Shown in pieces: positions 52,771 through 60,808 of a stretch of 60,808 bases of DNA; the first letter of the stretch is position 1, and every line of letters starts with the position of its first letter. Position numbers and translations under genes: made by a program. This stretch comes from Acetobacteraceae bacterium (GTDB lineage Bacteria > Pseudomonadota > Alphaproteobacteria > Acetobacterales > Acetobacteraceae). Under the pieces are notes generated by a model, which saw only the letters and a program-made list of their open reading frames with translations, searched no databases and had not been told where the DNA came from. The stretch lies in the NCBI GenBank assembly GCA_027487675.1, contig JAIYDD010000023.1, forward strand, positions 1 to 60,808. Direction: 5' to 3'.

Positions 52771-54456
52771 CTAGCCCTCCGGCGCCAGCCGCAGCAGGTC
52801 GGCCTTGAGCAGGAAGCCGAAGGCGCGGCGCATGCGGATGGCCTGCGGGGCGGGCAGTTCGGCGGCCAGCACCGCGGCGCTGGCCGGGCCCTCGGCGAGG
52901 CGGGCGAAGACCTCGGCGAAGGCGTCCTCGGCCGGCAGCCAGTCGCGGCGCGGGGCGACGCCGGGCAGGGCCAGCAGCGCGCGCAGCCGGGCCAGCGCGG
53001 CCGCGGCGTCGGGCAGGCCGGGGGCCAGGTGCAGCCGCGTCTCCGGCGTCAGCACGCGCGTCGGCCAGTCGGCGAACAGCACCGCCGGGTCCGGGCGGTG
53101 CGGCACGCGGGTCTCGCCGCGGGCGGGGGCGGCGCGCTCGGCGCGGGCGGCGCGGCGGATGCGCGCCAGCTCCTCCCACAGCGAGAGGTAGCGGGGGATC
53201 ACCGCCGCCCAGTCGAAGGTCCGGCGCGCGTGGCGGGCGGCGGCCTCGCCCATGCGCGCGCGCAGGCCGGCATCGCCGATCAGCGCTGCGAAGGCGGCGG
53301 TCGCCGCCGGCACGTCCACCGCGGTGAACTGCGCGACGGCGGCGATGTAGCCATCGTAGCTGTCGGTCCCGGAATCGTGGCGGTCGGCAATGCCGTCCAT
53401 CGGCGCGGCCAGCAGGGTCGGCACGCGGAAGCCGGTCTCGCCATGGAGGATGGTGTCGCGCAGCCCGTCCCAGTCGGTGCCGACCACCGGCAGCCCCGCC
53501 GCCATCGCCTCCACCGGCGCCAGGCCGAAGGTCTCCTGGATGTTGTCGGAAAGCAGGGTGAAGATGTCGGCGGCGGACCAGATGTGGCGGCGCGCCTCCG
53601 GCAGGCGGCCATCCACGAGGCGCAGCTCGAGCTCCGGGGCGAAGGCGCGCGCCTGTTCGGCGAAGGCGCGGCGCTGGTGGTCGTCGGCGAACCAGCCGGA
53701 CAGCACGAGGATCACCTTCGCCCCCGCCGGCGCCGCCGCGGCGGCGCGGCCGAGCGCGATCAGCATCGGCATCGGATGTGCCTTGGCGTGGAAGGACAGC
53801 CGGCCGTGGTGCAGCACCACCAGGTCGGCCTCCGCCACCTGCAGCCGGGCGCGCCATTCGGCGCGCGCGCCGGGCGCCGGCGCCACGGCGGCGCAATCGG
53901 TGCCGAGCGGGATGACGGGCAGCATCGGCCCTTCCAGCCGCGTGGCGCCCAGCCGGCGCATCAGGTAGGCGGCCTGCATCTCCAGCTGCCGCCGCACCGC
54001 GCCGCGCACCGCGGCGGAGGTGCAGATGATGGCATCCCAGGGCTGCACCGGCGCCACCAGGCTGTCGAGGATGGAATCCATCGCGCCGGCCGAGGCGGTG
54101 GTGTGGGTGACGCCGACGACCGAGAAGGCCGCCGCCTGCGCCACGCGCCGGCGCCGCCAGGCATGCGGGCCGAGGCCCGGGCCCGGCAGCATCACGCAGC
54201 CGATGCGGGCCAGTTCGGCCAGCTGGTCTTCCAGGATCGCCTCGGCGGGCAGGGTGGAGCCGAGGGCCGCGACATGGCGGCGGAAGGCCTCGGCATCGGC
54301 GGCGTCGCGGGTGAGCGCGACCATGCGGTCGAAGCCGCCATGGCGCAGCAGCCCGGCCAGGAAGCTTTCCCCCGCCGCGTGGCGGCCCATGAGCTTGGGG
54401 CGCGACGTGTCGAACCCGTCGGGCGCGTAGAAGAGGGCGGCGGCGGGCGGCGGCAT
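52771..54456 (-). CDS. Family 4 (GT-B) glycosyltransferase
   Basis: This 561-aa GT-B enzyme has its donor-binding region in the C-terminal half: VVLHHGRLSFHAKAHPMPML, VILVLSGWFADDHQRRAFAE and the family signature SDNIQETFGLAPVEAMAAGL followed by PVVGTDWDGLRDTILHG. Length exceeds the usual 370-420 aa; the last 110 residues form an extra Ala/Leu/Arg-rich helical domain (EDAFAEVFARLAEGPASAA). No membrane segment is seen. The acceptor (lipopolysaccharide, exopolysaccharide or lipid) is unknown. Divergent from zapE. Confidence 0.82.
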   Translation of the reverse strand: MPPPAAALFYAPDGFDTSRPKLMGRHAAGESFLAGLLRHGGFDRMVALTRDAADAEAFRRHVAALGSTLPAEAILEDQLAELARIGCVMLPGPGLGPHAWRRRRVAQAAAFSVVGVTHTTASAGAMDSILDSLVAPVQPWDAIICTSAAVRGAVRRQLEMQAAYLMRRLGATRLEGPMLPVIPLGTDCAAVAPAPGARAEWRARLQVAEADLVVLHHGRLSFHAKAHPMPMLIALGRAAAAAPAGAKVILVLSGWFADDHQRRAFAEQARAFAPELELRLVDGRLPEARRHIWSAADIFTLLSDNIQETFGLAPVEAMAAGLPVVGTDWDGLRDTILHGETGFRVPTLLAAPMDGIADRHDSGTDSYDGYIAAVAQFTAVDVPAATAAFAALIGDAGLRARMGEAAARHARRTFDWAAVIPRYLSLWEELARIRRAARAERAAPARGETRVPHRPDPAVLFADWPTRVLTPETRLHLAPGLPDAAAALARLRALLALPGVAPRRDWLPAEDAFAEVFARLAEGPASAAVLAAELPAPQAIRMRRAFGFLLKADLLRLAPEG

Positions 54457-54550
54457 GGCGCAGGGATGGGCGCGGGCGAGGCCGGCGTCAACCGCGGCGC
54501 CCGGGGCCGCGGTTGCCGGCGGGCGCCGCCCGCGCTACCGGATTCGTGCC

Positions 54551-55720
54551 ATGGACGCGATGCCCGTCCCGCCCGCGCCGGAACCCGGACCCCTGCCCGC
54601 CTATCGCCTGCGGGTGGCGCAGGGCAGCCTGTCGGCCGATTCGGCGCAGGCACGGGCGGCGGAGGCGCTGCAGGACCTGTGGCGCCGTACCCGCGGCTAC
54701 GACCCGCACCCGGACGAGCCGGAGCAGGGCGGCTTCTTCGGCCGGTTCCTGCGCCGCAAGCCGGTGGCGCCGGAGGAAGCGCCCTCCGGCACGCCCATGG
54801 GCCTTTATCTCGTCGGCGAGGTGGGGCGGGGGAAGTCCATGCTGATGGACCTGTTCTTCGCCACCGCCGAGGTGCCGCGCAAGCAGCGGCTGCACTTCCA
54901 CCAGTTCATGCAGCAGGTGCATGCGCGCATCCATGCCTGGAAGCAGCGCCACGGCGAAACCGCGGACCCGATCCCGCCGCTGGCCGACAGCATCGCGCAG
55001 GAGGCCGCGCTGCTGTGCTTCGACGAGTTCCAGGTGCACGACATCGCCGATGCGATGATCCTGGGGCGGCTGTTCCAGGCGCTGTTCGCGCGCGGGACGG
55101 TGGTGGTGACCACGTCCAACACCGCGCCCGACGAGCTGTTCAAGGGAAGGCCCGGCCGCGACGCCTTCCTGCCCTTCATCGCGCTGATCAAGCGGCGGCT
55201 GGAACTGCTGGTGGTGGATGCGTCGCGTGACTTCCGCCAGGCGCGGATCCGCGACCTGCCGACCTGGCACGTGCCGGCCGATGCGCGCGCAGAAGCCGCG
55301 CTGGACGCCGCCTTCGCGGAGCTGACGGGCCAGGCGCATGGCACGCCGGAGACGCTGACGCTGCTGGGCCGGACGCTGGCCGTGCCGCAGGCGGCGCGCG
55401 GCGTGGCGCGCTGCGACTTCGACGCGCTGTGCGGCCGGCCACTGGGCCCGGCGGACTACCTGGCGATCGCGACGCACTTCCACACGCTGGTGCTGGACGG
55501 CGTGCCGCGCCTCGGCCCCGAAAATTTCGACAAGGCGCGGCGCTTCATCACGCTGGTCGACACGCTCTACGAGCACCGCGTGAAGCTGCTGGCCAGCGCG
55601 GAGGCGGTGCCCGACCTGCTCTACGAACGCGGCGAGAATGCCGCGATGTTCGCGCGCACCGCGAGCCGCCTGAACGAAATGCAGAGCCGCGATTGGCAGG
55701 CGCTGCCGCATCTCACCTGA
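54551..55720 (+). CDS. zapE: ZapE/AFG1-like cell-division ATPase
   Basis: This 389-aa AAA-type ATPase has Walker A LVGEVGRGKSMLMDLFF, then RLHFHQFMQQVHARIHAWKQ (typical FHxFM), Walker B ALLCFDEFQVHDIADAMILG, VVTTSNTAPDELFKGRPGRD and the C-terminal DGVPRLGPENFDKARRFITL. ZapE destabilises FtsZ filaments at constriction in E. coli; mitochondrial AFG1 relatives act in protein turnover. ATG 54551 gives the family N-terminus. The gene is often close to the mdh-suc cluster in alphaproteobacteria, as here. Confidence 0.92.
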   Translation: MDAMPVPPAPEPGPLPAYRLRVAQGSLSADSAQARAAEALQDLWRRTRGYDPHPDEPEQGGFFGRFLRRKPVAPEEAPSGTPMGLYLVGEVGRGKSMLMDLFFATAEVPRKQRLHFHQFMQQVHARIHAWKQRHGETADPIPPLADSIAQEAALLCFDEFQVHDIADAMILGRLFQALFARGTVVVTTSNTAPDELFKGRPGRDAFLPFIALIKRRLELLVVDASRDFRQARIRDLPTWHVPADARAEAALDAAFAELTGQAHGTPETLTLLGRTLAVPQAARGVARCDFDALCGRPLGPADYLAIATHFHTLVLDGVPRLGPENFDKARRFITLVDTLYEHRVKLLASAEAVPDLLYERGENAAMFARTASRLNEMQSRDWQALPHLT

Positions 55721-55892
55721 CAGGATTGGCAAGCCGCGAATTGTGGCGATCCGTCGTGTTCCGTCGTTGACAGCCCAGGCGCCCGTCGTTCAAGTGGCCG
55801 CCGGGGAATATGGCTTCGGGGTCCTGAGGGGGGCCCGCCGCGCGACGGCGTTCCGTGGCGCGGCCGCGAACAGGACGGGGGAAGACCGAGGC

Positions 55893-56366
55893 ATGCGCAG
55901 GATACTGCTGGCCATGACCATGTTCGCGCTCTGCCTGCCGGCAGGCGCGGAGGCGGCGCGGCGCGACGAGCGGACGCCGCAGCCCAATGCCAGCCGCATC
56001 GCGCAGCCGGCGCCGCAGGCGCGCCCCATCCAGGTGCCGCAGGCCCGGCCCGCGGCGCCGTCGCCGGCCCGCCCGATGCAGGCCCGCCAGGTCTCGGCCC
56101 AGCCGCAGCCCGCGCCACGGCGGGCGGAGACGCGCAGCTCGGGCGGCGGGCTGGTCATGCGCGGCGCCTCGGCCGCGACGGTCCCGCGCGAGGCGGCGGG
56201 AAGCTGCACGCGCCGCGACGGGCGGATGGTCTGCGCCTCCCGCGGGGTGGCGGGCTGGCAGGCGGGGCTGCCGCGGGCGGACAACGCGCAGCGCGAATGC
56301 CCGGCCGGCACGCTGGCGACGCTGGCGCGCGGGCATGACGACGTGGTGCGCTGCCTGCCGCTCTGA
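55893..56366 (+). CDS. Small exported Pro/Ala/Gln-rich protein
   Basis: This 157-aa protein has a signal peptide (MRRILLAMTMFALCLPAGAE). A disordered Ala/Pro/Gln/Arg region (QPAPQARPIQVPQARPAAPS) follows, then a short C-terminal domain with three Cys (SCTRRDGRMVCASRG, RECPAGTLATLARGHDDVV, CLPL). Not recognised; probably periplasmic with a disulfide. ATG 55893 is chosen because an in-frame ATG at 55743 would put 50 residues before the signal peptide. Confidence 0.6.
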   Translation: MRRILLAMTMFALCLPAGAEAARRDERTPQPNASRIAQPAPQARPIQVPQARPAAPSPARPMQARQVSAQPQPAPRRAETRSSGGGLVMRGASAATVPREAAGSCTRRDGRMVCASRGVAGWQAGLPRADNAQRECPAGTLATLARGHDDVVRCLPL

Positions 56367-56386
56367 CGACGACCGGCCGACCCCGT

Positions 56387-56410
56387 GCCGGCGTAACGCC
56401 GGCCTTCCTT
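56387..56410 (+). terminator. Stem-loop terminator before mdh
   Basis: A 7-bp perfect stem (56387-56393/56397-56403, loop TAA) is followed by CTTCCTT, about 20 bp after the small exported protein. It would separate that gene from the TCA operon. Confidence 0.55.
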
Positions 56411-56423
56411 GCTCCGAACATAA

Positions 56424-57515
<1,092 letters not shown>

Positions 57516-57587
57516 GGCCGACCCCTCCGTTCGGCCGGGGGGCGGGGCGCCTTCCGGCCTCTCCCCTCTGACCGGAGCGAGACCCGG

Positions 57588-58784
<1,197 letters not shown>

Positions 58785-58787
58785 GCC

Positions 58788-59684
58788 ATGGCCGTTCTGG
58801 TCGACAAGCACACCAAGGTCATGACCCAGGGCTTCACCGGGGCCCAGGGCACCTTCCACGCATCGCAGGGCATCGCCTACGGCACCACCTATGTCGGCGG
58901 CACGACGCCGGGCAAGGGCGGCACCATGCACCCCGAGCTGAACCTGCCGGTGTTCAATACGGTCGCCGAATGCGTGCACGCCACCGGCGCCGATGCCAGC
59001 GTGATCTACGTGCCCGCGCCCTTCGCGGCGGATGCGATCCTGGAAGCGATCGACGCCGAGGTTCCGCTGATCATCTGCATCACCGAAGGCATCCCGGTGC
59101 TGGACATGGTGAAGGTGAAGCGCGCGCTGGCAGGGTCGAAGAGCAAGCTCGTCGGGCCGAACTGCCCGGGCGTGATCACGCCGGACGCCTGCAAGATCGG
59201 CATCATGCCGGGCCACATCCACCGCCGCGGCTCGGTCGGCATCGTGTCGCGGTCCGGCACGCTGACCTATGAGGCGGTGGCGCAGACCACCGCCGCCGGG
59301 CTCGGCCAGTCCACCTGCGTCGGCATCGGCGGCGACCCGGTGAAGGGCCTCGACTTCATCGACGTGCTGGAGATGTTCCTGGCCGATGACGAGACGAAGT
59401 CGATCATCATGATCGGCGAGATCGGCGGCGAGGCGGAGGTGATCGGCGCGGAATTCCTGCGCGCCGAGAATTTCGGCCAGGGCAAGCCGAACAAGCCGGT
59501 GGTCGGCTTCATCGCCGGCGCCACCGCCCCGCCCGGCCGCCGCATGGGCCATGCGGGTGCCGTGATCTCGGGCGGCAAGGACACGGCGGAGGCGAAGATG
59601 GAGGCGATGCGCAGCGCGGGGATCCGCGTGGCGGACAGCCCTTCCTCGCTCGGCTCGACCATGGTGAAGGCGCTGCAGGCGTGA
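58788..59684 (+). CDS. sucD: Succinyl-CoA synthetase alpha subunit
   Basis: This 298-aa subunit has the CoA-binding Rossmann part ([33 protein letters not shown]), [40 protein letters not shown], and the active-site phospho-His in the segment [20 protein letters not shown]. It is 3 bp from sucC. A 144-bp gap then separates it from sucA. Confidence 0.98.
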   Translation: MAVLVDKHTKVMTQGFTGAQGTFHASQGIAYGTTYVGGTTPGKGGTMHPELNLPVFNTVAECVHATGADASVIYVPAPFAADAILEAIDAEVPLIICITEGIPVLDMVKVKRALAGSKSKLVGPNCPGVITPDACKIGIMPGHIHRRGSVGIVSRSGTLTYEAVAQTTAAGLGQSTCVGIGGDPVKGLDFIDVLEMFLADDETKSIIMIGEIGGEAEVIGAEFLRAENFGQGKPNKPVVGFIAGATAPPGRRMGHAGAVISGGKDTAEAKMEAMRSAGIRVADSPSSLGSTMVKALQA

Positions 59685-59828
59685 CGCGGTGCGGGCCGCC
59701 GCGGTGGCGGCCCGCATTCCCCTGCAAGGCTTTTCTGTAACCGCCCCCCATCCGGGGGCGATGTCGTATCAGGGCCCCGTCGGGCCCGCGCAGTCGGCGC
59801 CGGCCGCTTCGCCGGCGAGGAGGAGACG

Positions 59829-60808
59829 ATGGCCGGAGTGGATGTGCTTGCCACCGCGATGTCGGGCGCGAATGCCGCCTACCTCGCGGATCTCTACGCC
59901 CGCTGGGTGGAGAAGCCGGACAGCGTCGATGCGTCCTACGCCGAGCTGTTCGCCGCGCTGAACGACGAGGCGCGCGCGGTGCTGACGGATGCGACGGGCG
60001 CGAGCTGGGCACCGCGCGTGCGCGGCGCCTTCGGCCCGGACCCGGAGTCGCCGCCGGCACCGAAGAAAGGCGCCGCGGCCGCGCCGGCCCCGGTGATGCC
60101 GAAGACCGACACGATGGACAAGGCGGCCGCGCAGCGCGCGGTGCTGGATTCCATCCGCGCGCTGATGCTGATCCGCAGCTATCGCGTGCGCGGCCATCTG
60201 GAAGCGCGGCTCGATCCGCTCGGCCTGCAGGTGCCAAAGCCGCATCCGGAGCTGACGCCGGCGACCTACGGCTTCTCGGACGCCGACATGGACCGGCCGA
60301 TCTTCCTCGATTTCGTGCTGGGCAAGGAATACGCGACGCTCCGCGAGATCCTGGCGATCTGCCGCGCCAGCTATTGCGGCCCGATCGGCGTCGAGTTCAT
60401 GCACATCCAGGATCCCGACCAGAAATCCTGGATCCAGCGCCGGATCGAGGGCGCGCCGTGGCTGACCGGCTTCGACGGCGGCGCCAAGCGCAAGATCCTG
60501 CAGCAGCTGACCGAGGCCGAGGGCTTCGAGGCCTTCTGCGCGAAGAAATACGCCACCACCAAGCGCTTTGGGCTTGAGGGTGGCGAGAGCACCATCCCCG
60601 CGGTGCAGACGGTGATCGAGGTGGCGGCGAGCCTCGGCGTGAACGAGGTGACGATCGGCATGGCCCATCGCGGCCGGCTGAACGTGCTCGTGAACGTGGT
60701 GAAGAAGCCCTTCTCCGCGGTGTTCAGCGAGTTCAAGGGCACCTCGGCGCATCCCGAGGACGTGCAGGGCTCGGGCGACGTGAAGTATCACCTCGGCACC
60801 TCGACCGA
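59829..60808 (+). CDS. sucA: 2-oxoglutarate dehydrogenase E1 component (3' truncated by window end)
   Basis: The first 326 codons of the E1 subunit are present. The N-terminal E2-binding helix reads ANAAYLADLYARWVEKPDSV. The regions SYRVRGHLEARLDPLGLQVP, FMHIQDPDQKSWIQRR and KRFGLEGGESTIPAVQTVIE follow, with the thiamine-diphosphate domain starting at EVTIGMAHRGRLNVLVNVVK. The family is about 950 aa, so two-thirds lies outside. ATG 59829 has GAGGAGA before it. The order mdh-sucC-sucD-sucA is the usual alphaproteobacterial TCA cluster. Confidence 0.97.
   Translation, partial: MAGVDVLATAMSGANAAYLADLYARWVEKPDSVDASYAELFAALNDEARAVLTDATGASWAPRVRGAFGPDPESPPAPKKGAAAAPAPVMPKTDTMDKAAAQRAVLDSIRALMLIRSYRVRGHLEARLDPLGLQVPKPHPELTPATYGFSDADMDRPIFLDFVLGKEYATLREILAICRASYCGPIGVEFMHIQDPDQKSWIQRRIEGAPWLTGFDGGAKRKILQQLTEAEGFEAFCAKKYATTKRFGLEGGESTIPAVQTVIEVAASLGVNEVTIGMAHRGRLNVLVNVVKKPFSAVFSEFKGTSAHPEDVQGSGDVKYHLGTST

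Overview
The window is very GC-rich DNA (roughly 70% GC by eye) with tightly packed genes and many ATGA/GTGA stop-start overlaps. Gene content points to an aerobic alphaproteobacterium, most likely Acetobacteraceae of the Roseomonas type. The indicators are a nickel urease operon opposite a urea ABC transporter, aerobic cobaltochelatase cobS/cobT next to bolA-like and J-domain genes, an HpnC/D/E squalene route tied to carotenoid genes, and an mdh-sucC-sucD-sucA cluster. Family level is an inference; no rRNA is present to confirm it.

Layout. 1-492: 3' end of a histone-H1-like lysine/alanine protein. 706-3491: a sarcosine-oxidase-like flavoprotein overlapping an acyl-CoA dehydrogenase. 3581-13399: a plus-strand cluster encoding two CrtN/CrtI-type desaturases, a PlsC-like acyltransferase, a GT2 glycosyltransferase, a fused HpnC-HpnD squalene-forming enzyme, HpnE and an aldehyde dehydrogenase. 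This set fits a pathway from farnesyl diphosphate through squalene to a C30 carotenoid acid, then a glycosyl and possibly acyl ester. A 333-bp gap inside it is filled with stem-loops. 13408-13490: tRNA-Leu(UAA), minus strand. 13667-19346 (minus): ureDABCEFG plus ureJ. 19693-25077 (plus): urtABCDE, preceded by a good sigma-54 promoter match, implying nitrogen control of urea uptake.

25118-25994: a deletion-derived IS4-like element; a second copy lies inverted at 43291-44166. 26036-32540: DUF2889 protein, BolA-like protein, J-domain protein, then cobS and cobT with a PIN-domain toxin/antitoxin-like pair threaded between them by overlapping codons, then a phytase/esterase-like gene whose start region carries a duplication of the cobT end. 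32662-43180: a degenerate histidine-kinase-like protein, rpmB, an Atm1-type ABC exporter, a Nudix hydrolase, a frameshifted HEPN-like gene with a small partner, a sigma-54 response regulator with an HPt protein (LuxO/LuxU-like arrangement), a glycosyltransferase, a SYLF protein and a histidine phosphatase.

44401-46448: two coupled exported proteins, one of four cysteine-paired repeats and one with EF-hands. 46530-48358: a zinc-ribbon protein and proline iminopeptidase. 48592-52313 (minus): a probable three-gene unit of a winged-helix/TPR regulator, a vanadium-haloperoxidase/PAP2 protein with a GNA-repeat N-terminus, and a G1-peptidase-like protein with an altered active site. 52771-55720: a GT4 glycosyltransferase and ZapE. 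55893-60808: a small exported protein and the TCA genes mdh, sucC, sucD and the start of sucA, which runs off the window. The most unusual items are the HpnC-HpnD fusion, the toxin-like pair inside the cobST operon, the paired IS deletion derivatives and the palindromic intergenic elements.
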